Program-made: the position numbers and the translations under genes
The notes under the pieces: model-generated
Database searches by the model: none
Told to the model about the DNA's origin: nothing
Seen by the model: the letters and a program-made list of their open reading frames with translations, nothing else
Assembly: GCA_037200975.1 (NCBI GenBank)
Contig: JBBCGI010000001.1
Span: 2,604,001-2,668,000 of the forward strand
DNA: 64,000 nt
Origin: Pseudomonadota bacterium
GTDB lineage: Bacteria > Pseudomonadota > Gammaproteobacteria > Steroidobacterales > Steroidobacteraceae
Reading direction: 5' to 3'
Shown here: one piece after another, positions 52,749-61,903 of the stretch
Layout: each line of letters starts with the position of its first letter
Position numbering within the stretch: position 1 is the first letter of the stretch

Positions 52749-53006
52749 CTAGTTGTCGCAGACCAGGTCGCGCAGCGCCCGCACTCCGCGGGCGCTGCTG
52801 CGCAGGCTCACTTCAAGATCCGCCAACCTGCGGTTCGAAGTCGCCTGGTCGAAACTCAGCATGCGCGTCAGCGCCGCTCGCTCACCGGCATGCTCGCCGG
52901 ATAGCTCCGCCAGCCAGCGCAGGCGCGCCAGCTCGTCGAGCTCCAGCGCCTCATCGAGCAGGCGCGAGAGAACCGCGTACTGGGCGGCGCTGCGTTTCAA
53001 GGTCAT
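52749..53006 (-). CDS. Stand-alone copy of the kinase N-terminal helical module
   Basis: The 85-residue protein has no signal or membrane segment. Residues 6-50 align without gaps to residues 5-49 of the kinase at 46918-49926: AAQYAVLSRLLDEALEL versus AAEIAELSRLIDAALEL, then shared R-x2-W-x3-L and A-L-x3-L positions. The kinase domain is absent. It may be a regulator that competes for the partner of the kinase module, or the remnant of a second kinase. The start at 53006 gives a length beginning at the similarity; an upstream start at 53078 is possible. Confidence 0.65.
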   Translation of the reverse strand: MTLKRSAAQYAVLSRLLDEALELDELARLRWLAELSGEHAGERAALTRMLSFDQATSNRRLADLEVSLRSSARGVRALRDLVCDN

Positions 53007-53145
53007 AACAAACATACGCCGCACGGGGACGCTCGCGGACAGCGCGGCACACAAATAGAGCCGGTGAACAAGACGCATGAAGGATGTCCACGCGCGCCGC
53101 CAACTTCGTATTCATGGATAGGGCAGTTGTGTTTGGAGGGCTTCG

Positions 53146-54246
53146 ATGAAAACGACCACACGTTGCGTGGTTCTGAGTCTCGCGTTGATCGGCACCTGCG
53201 CCGCGCAGACGCCTTATCCGCAGACCGGCTATCCGCAGCAGCCCTACCAGCAGTTTCAGCAGCAGCCCGCGGGCCAGAGCCCGATGCGCGCGATGTTCGC
53301 CTCGAGTGTCGCGCAGATGGCGCAGGCCACGGGCAGCGCGGCCATCGTGGCCGTGGCCGACGGCCTGACCGGCGCGCTCAAGACCTGGTTCGACAACAAA
53401 CGCGTGAAGAAGGGCGCGAATGGCGCGCTCGGCAACAACTATTACCCGGCGCCGGTGGCCGCGCCGATCCCCGGCACACCGATGACACCGCAGAGTTATC
53501 CCGCGGGGACCGCGCCCGACGGCGGCAGCTATCCGCAGCCCGGCGATCCGAATGCCTACCCGGCCAGCGCCCCATACGATCCGAATGCGAGTTATCCGCC
53601 GACGGATGCCTATCCACCGGCGGACGCCTATCCGCCGACGAATACCTATCCACCAGCCGGCGGCGGTTACCAGGCGCCGGCCGCCGCGCCGCCGTCGCAG
53701 CTCTACGCCGGCATCGCCTACGAGATCCACTTGCTGCAGCCGGATGGCAGCACGCTGCCCGTCGATCCCGCCAGCTACAACTTTCGCACCGGCGACCAGT
53801 TCCGCGTGTACTACCGGCCGTCGCTGCCCGGACGCGTCGACGTGTTCAACATCAACGCGCTCGGCCAGAACTCGCAGATCGATTCGAGCGTGGTCGCGGC
53901 CGGCCAGCTCGCGAGCCTCGGCCCGTACCAGTTCACCGACAGCCAGGGCGAGGAAACGCTGATCCTCAAGCTATCGGCCTGCGTCACACCGCAGACGTAC
54001 GCGATCACGCGCACCATCGTCAAAGCACAGGGCGCGCCGAACCAGGTGGCTAACAACCCGATGGGATTCGACGATTGCAACAATACGGCGACGCGCGGCC
54101 TCAAGAAAACGCCGAAGACGCGCGATATCCGCAAGGTGTCGGTCGAAGGCGGCACCGCGTTCGCGCTCGATCCGATTTCTCCCGCCGAGCTCGGTTCGGG
54201 CGACATGTCGCCGCGGCAGGTCACCATCACGCTGCATCACCGCTGA
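53146..54246 (+). CDS. Secreted protein with YPP-rich repeats and beta-sandwich domain
   Basis: This 366-residue protein has a signal peptide (about 1-20), a Gln/Tyr/Pro-rich N-terminal stretch, a short helical part (about 47-90), a low-complexity region with YPPTDAYPPADAYPPTN-type repeats (about 150-175) and a C-terminal beta domain (about 185-300; YEIHLLQPDGSTLPVD, FRTGDQFRVYYRP) like the DUF4384-type domains found with bacterial caspases. I do not know its function. It stands between TpsA and TpsB genes and probably belongs to the same transcript. Confidence 0.75.
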   Translation: MKTTTRCVVLSLALIGTCAAQTPYPQTGYPQQPYQQFQQQPAGQSPMRAMFASSVAQMAQATGSAAIVAVADGLTGALKTWFDNKRVKKGANGALGNNYYPAPVAAPIPGTPMTPQSYPAGTAPDGGSYPQPGDPNAYPASAPYDPNASYPPTDAYPPADAYPPTNTYPPAGGGYQAPAAAPPSQLYAGIAYEIHLLQPDGSTLPVDPASYNFRTGDQFRVYYRPSLPGRVDVFNINALGQNSQIDSSVVAAGQLASLGPYQFTDSQGEETLILKLSACVTPQTYAITRTIVKAQGAPNQVANNPMGFDDCNNTATRGLKKTPKTRDIRKVSVEGGTAFALDPISPAELGSGDMSPRQVTITLHHR

Positions 54247-54255
54247 GTACGAGCC

Positions 54256-55941
54256 GTGCACCACTCATTCATCCCGAGAACTTTGGCGTTGCTGCTGGTG
54301 GCCTCTGCGGCGAGCGCGCAGATCGTGATCCCGCCCGGCCTCGAGCCGGGCCAGATCCAGCGCGGCCTGCACGAGCTGCGATTGCCGGAGCGCAGCGTGC
54401 TGCAGGTGGCGCCGCCGACACCCGAGCAGGTGCCGCCCGCGAATGCCGCCGATCTCAAATTCACACTGCGCGGCGTCACCATCGAAGGCGCGACGGTGTA
54501 TGAGACATCGACGCTGACCAGCGCGTTCACGATCGGCCAGGAGATCTCCGTAGCGCAGGTGTTCAGCATCGCGAATGCGCTCACCGCGCGCTACCGTCGC
54601 GATGGCTACGTGTTGTCGCAGGTACTGGTGCCCGCGCAGGACATCAAGTCCGGCCAGCTCAAACTACTGGCCGTGGAAGGCTACGTGGATCACATCCAGC
54701 TGCGCGGCAACGTCGCAGCCGATGACAGGCTGCTGACGAAATATGGCGCGCAGCTCGAGGGCACGCGGCCGCTGACCTCGGTGGCGCTGGAATGTTACCT
54801 GCTGCTGATCAACGATCTCGCGCGCGTGCGCGGCCGCGGCACGCTGGTGCCGTCCGCCACGACGCAAGGCGCGGCCGACCTGGTCGTCGACGTCGCACGC
54901 GACTACACCACCGTCTCCGTCGCCAGCAACAACCGCAGCAGCCGCTCGCTCGGCACGAAGCGCGCGAACCTGGACTTCGGCAGCTACGGCCTGATCGGCG
55001 AGTGGGATCACCTCGGCGTACATGCCGGCTCGAGCCTCGACGACAAGCTCACCTTTGTCGGCCTCGACTACGGCTCGGCGTTCGGCGCCCACGGCCTCCA
55101 GTGGGACCTGAGCACGACGGGCGTACGCGCCCGGCCGGGCCGCGCCGCCAACCTCGAGACCGCCGATCTCGAGACGAAATCCATCGCCTCGCAGCTGGAA
55201 GTGCGCGCGCCGCTTGCGCGTTCCCGCGCCCGCAACCTCTATCTACGCGCAGCACTCACCACGTTCGACGGCCAGAGCGAGTTCGAGAGCGCCGATCTGT
55301 CGAACGACAGCATCCGCGCCATTCACCTTGGCGTGTCGTTCGATGTCGCCGACGGTGCGCGCGGCATCAACACCGTGGACTTCGACATCGCCCAGGGCCT
55401 CGACGCGCTCGGCGCGCGCAAGCAGGGCACGGCGACCGCGCCATTGTCGCGCGCCGGCGGCCGCAGCGATTTCACGAAGGCCACGTTGTACCTGGCGCGA
55501 CTGCAATCGCTGGGCAACGCCTGGGGCGGATCGTGGTCGGCGCTGGCGGCGGTGAGCGCGCAGCACGCCTTCACCACCTTGCTCGCGCCGGAGCTGTTTG
55601 CATTCGGCGGCGACACCTTCGGGCGCGGCTACGACGCAAGCGAGCTCGCGGGCGATTCCGGCGAGGCCTTCAAGTTCGAACTGCGCTACGCCGGCGCGTT
55701 GCCGGACCGCGGTGTCGCTGGGTATTCGGTGTACGGTTTCTATGACGTCGGCCGCGTGAGATTCCGCGAGCCGGTGAATGAAAGCGCCAGCGAGCATGCC
55801 AGTTCCGCGGGCGTGGGCCTGCGCCTGACCAGCCAGCGCTGGCAGGGCGCGATCGAGTACGCCATTCCGCTCGACCGCGACGTGGCCGCCGAAGGCAATC
55901 GCGACGCGCGGTTCTTCTTCGGCATCCAAGTCGGGATGTGA
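54256..55941 (+). CDS. Two-partner secretion outer-membrane transporter (TpsB, ShlB/FhaC family)
   Basis: The 561-residue protein has a signal peptide (about 1-21), a Pro-rich linker, POTRA domains (about 70-220; FTLRGVTIEGATVYETSTL, RYRRDGYVLSQVLVPAQDI) and a C-terminal 16-strand barrel (about 225-561) with the FGRGYDASELAGD motif 6-like loop. It should export the TpsA protein encoded at 50712. The GTG start lies 9 bp after the upstream stop. Its TGA overlaps the caspase gene start (GTGA at 55938-55941). Confidence 0.92.
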   Translation: MHHSFIPRTLALLLVASAASAQIVIPPGLEPGQIQRGLHELRLPERSVLQVAPPTPEQVPPANAADLKFTLRGVTIEGATVYETSTLTSAFTIGQEISVAQVFSIANALTARYRRDGYVLSQVLVPAQDIKSGQLKLLAVEGYVDHIQLRGNVAADDRLLTKYGAQLEGTRPLTSVALECYLLLINDLARVRGRGTLVPSATTQGAADLVVDVARDYTTVSVASNNRSSRSLGTKRANLDFGSYGLIGEWDHLGVHAGSSLDDKLTFVGLDYGSAFGAHGLQWDLSTTGVRARPGRAANLETADLETKSIASQLEVRAPLARSRARNLYLRAALTTFDGQSEFESADLSNDSIRAIHLGVSFDVADGARGINTVDFDIAQGLDALGARKQGTATAPLSRAGGRSDFTKATLYLARLQSLGNAWGGSWSALAAVSAQHAFTTLLAPELFAFGGDTFGRGYDASELAGDSGEAFKFELRYAGALPDRGVAGYSVYGFYDVGRVRFREPVNESASEHASSAGVGLRLTSQRWQGAIEYAIPLDRDVAAEGNRDARFFFGIQVGM

Positions 55942-58763
55942 ACGCGCGCCTGGCAGCAGCGCTGCTCGCGCTGTCGTCCATGGCCTGCGCGGCCGCGCAC
56001 GCGGAGCCGCTGCCAACGGCCCCGCTGCTGCGCATCGATACGGGCCGGCACACCGCGTTCATCCACGGGCTGGCGCTGGACGAATCCGCCGGCAAGGCGT
56101 ACTCCGCCTCTGAAGACAAGACCATCCGCGTGTGGCGTCTGGCCGATGGCCGGCTGCTCGATACGTTCCGCGTGCCGGCGGGTTTGCAGGCCGAGGGCCA
56201 GCTCTACGCACTCGCACTGTCGCCCGATGGTCGCACGCTGGCGGCCGCCGGCTGGACCTGCTGGGACACCGAGCATCACGCCTGCATCTATCTACTGGAC
56301 TCCGGCACGGGCGAGCTGCGCGGCCGGATCGCCGGGCTGCCCGAAGTGGTCGCAACGCTGCGTTTCTCCCCGGATGGCAAACACCTCGCGGCCGGTATGA
56401 TGGGCGCGGCGGGGCTCGAGGTATATCGAGTCGCCGATCGCTTGCGCGTAGCGGCGGATACCGAATACCGCGGCAAGCTGCTCGAGCTCGACTTCAGTCC
56501 GCATAACACGCTGATCACCTCCTCGCTGGACGGCTTCCTGCGCGTGTATGACGGCGCGTTCAAGCTCTCGGGCCGGGTGAACGCGGGACTTGCCGGCCAC
56601 GAGCCGTTCGGCCTGCGTTATTCCCCCGACGGGCGCTACGTCGCCGTGGGGTACAACGACGTGCCGCGCGTCTCGATCCTCAACGCCGCGGATCTGTCGG
56701 TGCTGCGCACCTTGAAACTCGACGGCGCCAGCGCGCCGCGCAATCTCACGCGCGTGGCGTGGAACCGGAAGTCCCTGGCGCTGATCGCCACCGGCGAGCC
56801 GGTCGCGCCGCAGAATGCCTGCGTCTTCCGCTGGGTGGTGACCGCGCCCGGGCCGCCGCTGCAAATGCCATTGGCCCACGCGCGCATCGGCGACCTCGCC
56901 GTCACGAGCGACGACAGCGTGTTGTTTGCCGCCGAAGATCCGGCGCTCGGGCTCATCGACTCCGCCGGCCGGCGGCGCTATCTGCTGCTGTCCGGCGTGC
57001 CCGACTACCGGACCGCTCAACAAACGCTGCGCGTGGCCCGCGACGGCGCGACGATCGAAATCGCGCTCGCGCCGCAACCGCAATCGTTGCGGCGCTTCTC
57101 GCTGCTGCGCGCGCAGCTGGCGCGGCCCGCGGCCCCAGACGCTGCGCTGCTGCCACCGACCGTCGGCGCCCCCGGCTGGAAGATAAAACAGGCGAAAGAC
57201 GCGCCGCTCACGATCAACGCCAAGCCGCCCGCGCTCGAGCCCTTCGAAACACCGCACGCGTATGCATTGGCGCCGCGCGCCGGCCTGATGGTGCTCGGCA
57301 CCGAATGGGCGCTGCGCGCGCTCGACCGCAATGGCGTGCAGCGCTGGTCGATACGCATGCCAACGGTGGTGCGCGCGGTGAACGTCAGCGCGGACGAACA
57401 CGCCGTGGTCGTGGTTCTGGGCGACGGCGCAATCCACTGGTTTTCCGTCGACGGCGCGTTGCTTGCGTCCGCCTTCATTCACGCGAACGGCGAGGACTGG
57501 GTCGCCTGGACGCCGCAGGGCTATTACGCCGCGTCGCCGTACGGGGACCGGATCGTCGGCTGGCAGATCAATCGCGGCGCGGACACCAAACCGGATTTCT
57601 TCCGCGCCGTGCAGTTCGAACGCACCCTGTACCGGCCAGAGTTGTTAGGCGGTCCGTTCACGGGCCAAGCGCCGCAGGCGGCCGCGCCGCTCATCGACAG
57701 CGCGCCGCCGCGCATCAGCGTCGAGCTGCTGTCGGTTTCGCCCGCGACACATACACGCCGCATCCGCGTGCGGGCAGAGAGCCTGGGTCTGCCGATGAGC
57801 GACCTGGCCGCGTACGTGAACGACATACCGGTCACGCCGTCGGCGAGTCGGGCGTTACGCGCGAACGAGCGGCTCAAGTTCACGCGCGAGCTTGACGTGC
57901 CGATCACCGACCGCGACAACACCGTGCGCATCGAAGTGTCCAACGGCCATTCGCTGGGCGAGACGGAGAAGTTCGTCACGGGCGAGACGGCGAGCGCTCC
58001 CGCCGGCGACTTGTATGTGCTCGCGGTGGGCGCCAACAAGTTCACCGATCTCGATGCAGACCTGTCGCTCTCATACAGCGCCAGCGATGCGGAGGAGTTC
58101 GCGAAGACTCTCGTGGCGGCGCGCGCCGGGCAATTCCGTCGCGTGCACCAGCAGACGTTGAGCGACAACGGAACACTGCCGACTCGCGCGGCCGTCCTGA
58201 AAGCGCTGGACGGCCTGAGCGTCGCGACGGGTGCGGACACCGTGGTCGTGTTCCTCGCCTCGCATGGTCTTTCGGACAAACAAGGAAACTACTTCTTCGT
58301 GCCGCGAGATGCGAAACGCACGGACATCGATACGTTGCTGGGCGGCGGTTCGCTGCCGGCCGTGTCGTCGCTGGTCGGCTGGCAGGAAGTCTCCGCGGCG
58401 CTGCGCAACACGGCAGGCCGGCGCTTGCTGATCGTCGACACCTGCGCCGCGCGGCAGATCTTCGGCACCGTGCAGGATTTTTCGCTGCTCAAGCGCTCGG
58501 CGTCGTCGCGCGTCGCGTTCATCCTCGCATCCAAAGGCGATGAGGAGTCGCAGGAATACGAGCCGGGCCGGCACGGCCTGTTCACCTATGGATTGATCGA
58601 AGGGCTCAAGGGCGACGGCGTCCTCACCGTGGCCGACTGGTTTGCCGGCGCCGCACGCACGGTCGAGCAGCTGCGCGACCGGCGTATCGGGCCCCAGACG
58701 CCGCAATTCATCGCGCCGCCGTCCTTGCGGGCGCTGCGCCTGCGAGGCTCCCCCGAAAAATAG
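55938..58763 (+). CDS. Exported WD40-caspase (peptidase C14-like) protein
   Basis: This 941-residue protein has a signal peptide (about 1-22), a beta-propeller of WD40-like repeats (about 30-520; KTIRVWRLADGRLLDTF, LALSPDGRTLAAAGW), an Ig-like linker (about 590-680) and a C-terminal caspase domain (about 690-930): LYVLAVGANKF start, H776 in LASHGLSD and C836 in IVDTCAA. The His/Cys dyad is intact, and the export signal suggests a periplasmic metacaspase-like protease. The GTG start overlaps the TpsB stop, so both are produced together. What it cleaves is unknown; processing of TpsA is possible. Confidence 0.88.
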   Translation: MNARLAAALLALSSMACAAAHAEPLPTAPLLRIDTGRHTAFIHGLALDESAGKAYSASEDKTIRVWRLADGRLLDTFRVPAGLQAEGQLYALALSPDGRTLAAAGWTCWDTEHHACIYLLDSGTGELRGRIAGLPEVVATLRFSPDGKHLAAGMMGAAGLEVYRVADRLRVAADTEYRGKLLELDFSPHNTLITSSLDGFLRVYDGAFKLSGRVNAGLAGHEPFGLRYSPDGRYVAVGYNDVPRVSILNAADLSVLRTLKLDGASAPRNLTRVAWNRKSLALIATGEPVAPQNACVFRWVVTAPGPPLQMPLAHARIGDLAVTSDDSVLFAAEDPALGLIDSAGRRRYLLLSGVPDYRTAQQTLRVARDGATIEIALAPQPQSLRRFSLLRAQLARPAAPDAALLPPTVGAPGWKIKQAKDAPLTINAKPPALEPFETPHAYALAPRAGLMVLGTEWALRALDRNGVQRWSIRMPTVVRAVNVSADEHAVVVVLGDGAIHWFSVDGALLASAFIHANGEDWVAWTPQGYYAASPYGDRIVGWQINRGADTKPDFFRAVQFERTLYRPELLGGPFTGQAPQAAAPLIDSAPPRISVELLSVSPATHTRRIRVRAESLGLPMSDLAAYVNDIPVTPSASRALRANERLKFTRELDVPITDRDNTVRIEVSNGHSLGETEKFVTGETASAPAGDLYVLAVGANKFTDLDADLSLSYSASDAEEFAKTLVAARAGQFRRVHQQTLSDNGTLPTRAAVLKALDGLSVATGADTVVVFLASHGLSDKQGNYFFVPRDAKRTDIDTLLGGGSLPAVSSLVGWQEVSAALRNTAGRRLLIVDTCAARQIFGTVQDFSLLKRSASSRVAFILASKGDEESQEYEPGRHGLFTYGLIEGLKGDGVLTVADWFAGAARTVEQLRDRRIGPQTPQFIAPPSLRALRLRGSPEK

Positions 58764-58822
58764 CCCGCGGGCTGTCCAACACGCCGCACCCGCCGCGTAT
58801 TCCTGAATAGGGAGTACGCAAC

Positions 58823-60265
58823 ATGATCCGCAAATCCTTCGCCTCGACCCTGTTTTTCGGCCTGCTGCTCGCGAGCCCCGCGTTCGCGCAGGTCGATCAA
58901 TTCCTGCCGCCCCAGGGCGGCGAGGGCGGCGGACGGTTCGTCGCGCGCTGCGCTGGCGGCGACATCCTCACCGGCTTCGAGCTGCGCACCGGCAACGACG
59001 TCGACAACATCCGCCCCGTCTGCGTCTCCGCGTATGCGCCGGACGTCATCGGGCCGCGGCACGCCTTTTCGAACGGCTTTGGCGGCAGTGGCGGCGGCGG
59101 CCCGCTGACGCTGCTGTGCCCGGATAACGCGCCCGCGATCGCCGGCCTCGAAATCAAGTACGAGGGGCAGGACACCGTGATCGTGAACAACGTCCGGCTG
59201 TACTGCAGCATCGCCAAACCGAATCAGCCGCTGACTAACTACCCCACGGCGATGTTCGATGGCAAGCAGATCCATCACACCGACGCGGGGCCCTTCACCG
59301 GCTACGACCCGGTGTTGTTGTACGGCGGAATGCAGACCTGCCCGGCGGGCCTAGTTCCCGTAGGCATCCACGGCCGCTCCGGGATCTGGGTCGATGCCGT
59401 CGGCCTCATCTGCGGCCGGCTGTATCTCGATTCCTCGAAGCTGCCGTCGGTGCCCGTCAAATCGCTGGGCCGCGTGAACACCGGGACACCGTCGGGGCCG
59501 CCGAAACCCATCTGCGAGGCGGCGCGCGAAGCCCGCGCGCGCAATTCACCGGCCGCGCCGAATCTCGAGAAGCAATGCCAGGCCCAACAGCAGCAGCCGG
59601 TGAAGTCGTTAGGCCGCGTGAATACCGGCTCGGCGCCGCTGCCGACGCGCTCGATCTGCGACGCGGCGCGCGACGCGCTGGCGCGCAAGTCGCCCGCCGC
59701 GCCCAGTCTCGTCAACCAGTGCCGCGGAAACGGGGGCAACGCCGCCGCGGGCCCTGCCAACGCGGAGCTCGATGCCATGAGCGTGCGCGGTGGACAGATG
59801 GCGGCCAGCGACGAACTGGCCACGATGCTGCTGGCCCGCCTGCCCGACGACCCGGCCCGGCGCGGGTTCGTCATCGGCCTCGGGATCTGGGAAGGCAACA
59901 CTGCGCCCGGCCCCGGCAAGCAGCGTTATCACGATGCATTGACGAGCGCCGAACAGCGCGGCTTCGACATTGCGGCCGCGTACTCGCTGACGCGCAACAA
60001 ATACGCCGCGCTGGTCGGTGTCGGTGGTGCGATCGCGGCCGCGGACACCGAACTATCTGCATCGCGCTCTGCGCTGGAGGAAGACGGCTCCTACTGGCTC
60101 GGCTTCGACATTGCGAGCGGGTTGTTTGGCGACCCGGCGGCGGGTGCGGAGGGCGACAGGGCCATGAACGCCGGTGCGGCGGCGATTCGCGACACGCTGA
60201 ACGCCGGACAGCAGCGCGGTTTCGACGCATCGATGGCGCTGCATCTGTCGCGCAGCTATCCGTGA
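58823..60265 (+). CDS. Secreted protein with tandem cysteine-containing repeats
   Basis: The 480-residue protein has a signal peptide (about 1-22), an N-terminal beta domain (about 25-210; RFVARCAGGDILTGFELRTG, VDNIRPVCV), two tandem ~42-residue repeats (about 213-255 and 257-300) that share PVKSLGRVNTG, a C-(DE)-A-A-R segment and SPAAP, and a C-terminal helical domain (about 310-480). The many paired cysteines suggest disulphides and an extracytoplasmic location. I recognise no named family. It is 59 bp after the caspase gene, in the same direction. Confidence 0.75.
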   Translation: MIRKSFASTLFFGLLLASPAFAQVDQFLPPQGGEGGGRFVARCAGGDILTGFELRTGNDVDNIRPVCVSAYAPDVIGPRHAFSNGFGGSGGGGPLTLLCPDNAPAIAGLEIKYEGQDTVIVNNVRLYCSIAKPNQPLTNYPTAMFDGKQIHHTDAGPFTGYDPVLLYGGMQTCPAGLVPVGIHGRSGIWVDAVGLICGRLYLDSSKLPSVPVKSLGRVNTGTPSGPPKPICEAAREARARNSPAAPNLEKQCQAQQQQPVKSLGRVNTGSAPLPTRSICDAARDALARKSPAAPSLVNQCRGNGGNAAAGPANAELDAMSVRGGQMAASDELATMLLARLPDDPARRGFVIGLGIWEGNTAPGPGKQRYHDALTSAEQRGFDIAAAYSLTRNKYAALVGVGGAIAAADTELSASRSALEEDGSYWLGFDIASGLFGDPAAGAEGDRAMNAGAAAIRDTLNAGQQRGFDASMALHLSRSYP

Positions 60266-60530
60266 ATCCGGAGTCTGCCGCGCTCGCGTCGATCTTGCTG
60301 GGATTGCTCGCCTCGGTATCGCTGCCGCCCTGAAGATTGCGGCGAGCGGTGGCGACTGCTCGTTACGCCGGTTTCGAGCCTTGCCCCGGCCGCGACCGGC
60401 AAATACGCAAGACGGCTGGAAACTTTTACAAGATGCCGCACCGATTGCCGCGCCTGCGGGCTCTCGCGTTAGGATCGACGCCTGATGCTTTCGCCTCACA
60501 AGCCCTCTCCTTCCTCATGAAAGTGCCGCA

Positions 60531-61526
60531 GTGATCAAGCTGTTGCCGCCCGGTTTGCACTTGATCCTCGGCGACTCCGCGGGCGGCATCTTCACGCGCG
60601 TGTTCTTCGCGCGCGACCGGCTGCTGATCGACCAGGACGTATTGTCCTGCGGACCCACGCCGTACGTCACCGATCTCGCCGCGTGGACGAAGCTGCGCTT
60701 CGACTACTGGAGCAGCTTCGTGCCCGGCGGCGCGAGCGAACACGTCCATTCGCGTTTCAATCTCGTCGACAACGCGCAGCGCCTCGCGGATGCCGAGCGC
60801 GTGAACATCTGGGCGGCCACGGGGGTCAGCGAGCAGCTGTTCATCGCGTTTGCCGTCTATCTAGTGAAGCTGGTCGGCGGGGACCTCGCGCGTATCTCGC
60901 TGGTGGAGTGCGAGATGATGAATGGCCGCCGCATCATCGGGCTCGGCGAGCTGAACGAAGGCCAGATGCGTGCTGCTCCCGAACCGAGGCCGATGCCGGA
61001 GGAGATGACACAGCATTACCTGCGCGCGTGGGAAGCGTTGACGTTCCCCGATCCGTCGCTGCTCGCGGGTTTTGTGCGCGAGCATCCGCGGGCAAACCGC
61101 TGGCTCAAGCTTGCGATGCAATTGATGACGCGCCGGTATCCGGACAAACGTAACGGGTTGAGTTATTGGGATCACGCGTTGCTGTCGCGCGTCGAGGCGC
61201 GTGGGCCGGAAGTGTCGCGCATCATCGGTTACACCATGGCCGATACCTTCGAGCAAGGCGATCTCGTCGGCGACTGGTACCTTTTCGGCCGGCTGCTGCG
61301 GCTCGGCGGCGAGCGGAATCCGCAACCGTTGCTTGCGCTGAGCGGCGATCAGTCGAGCATCCGCAGTACCGAAGCCAAGCTCACCCCGTTCGGCGCCGAG
61401 GTCGTGAAAGGTGCCGCGTCAAACTACCCGGCGAATCCGGTCGACGATTGGGCGGCTGGTGTGCGGCTGTCTTCCGTGGAAGGTGCGTTGTGGTTCAACG
61501 ATGGCGGCAAGCTGATCCAGCAGTGA
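60531..61526 (+). CDS. DUF1835-like domain protein
   Basis: This 331-residue soluble protein begins with LHLILGDSAGGIF and DQDVLSCGPTP, the pattern of DUF1835 proteins, and continues with an alpha-helical C-terminal part (about 160-290). The activity of the family is not established. The GTG at 60531 is the most likely start. The 265 bp before it hold no gene that I can support; it is apparently monocistronic. Confidence 0.6.
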   Translation: MIKLLPPGLHLILGDSAGGIFTRVFFARDRLLIDQDVLSCGPTPYVTDLAAWTKLRFDYWSSFVPGGASEHVHSRFNLVDNAQRLADAERVNIWAATGVSEQLFIAFAVYLVKLVGGDLARISLVECEMMNGRRIIGLGELNEGQMRAAPEPRPMPEEMTQHYLRAWEALTFPDPSLLAGFVREHPRANRWLKLAMQLMTRRYPDKRNGLSYWDHALLSRVEARGPEVSRIIGYTMADTFEQGDLVGDWYLFGRLLRLGGERNPQPLLALSGDQSSIRSTEAKLTPFGAEVVKGAASNYPANPVDDWAAGVRLSSVEGALWFNDGGKLIQQ

Positions 61527-61614
61527 GCTGGCTCGCCGTCTCACGGCCGGGCGCGGCCAGCGCCTATAGAGAGGAGTAGCCAGCCCGGTAGGCTGCCGTT
61601 CCAGGAGGACTGCC

Positions 61615-61827
61615 ATGAACCCGATCCAGCCCATCAGCCCCGAACGTCCCAATGCCTCCGCCAAGCCGGGCACGGCGGTCGACGCCGTTTCCAACCAGGA
61701 AAACGAAGCGCCGGAGCAGGATGCGGATGTCAGCAGTGATCGCGCGGCTCCGGGTAGTGCGGGCGCCAAATCCTCGCTTGAAATCAACGAGATAGAGGAT
61801 CTCGAAAGCGACGTCGAGGGCGGTTGA
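61615..61827 (+). CDS. Small acidic, disordered protein
   Basis: The 70-residue protein is rich in Asp, Glu, Ser and Pro (SLEINEIEDLESDVEGG at the end) with no hydrophobic core, so it is probably unstructured. A strong AGGAGGA site 7 nt upstream of the ATG argues that it is really translated. I know of no family. It precedes the aldolase gene by 76 bp. Confidence 0.65.
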   Translation: MNPIQPISPERPNASAKPGTAVDAVSNQENEAPEQDADVSSDRAAPGSAGAKSSLEINEIEDLESDVEGG

Positions 61828-61903
61828 GTCCGCGATTGCCTGATGCGGGGGCCCCCATTACCATGCCCGCCTCTTATAAAAGGCTAACCAGAGGGGCGAT
61901 TCA

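Noticed and set aside
60370-60430. Words GGCAAA and ACGCAAG suggest a GEMM-type cyclic di-GMP riboswitch
   Set aside because: The required stem between the two words is missing and the second word is not GCAAAGC, so the fold cannot form.
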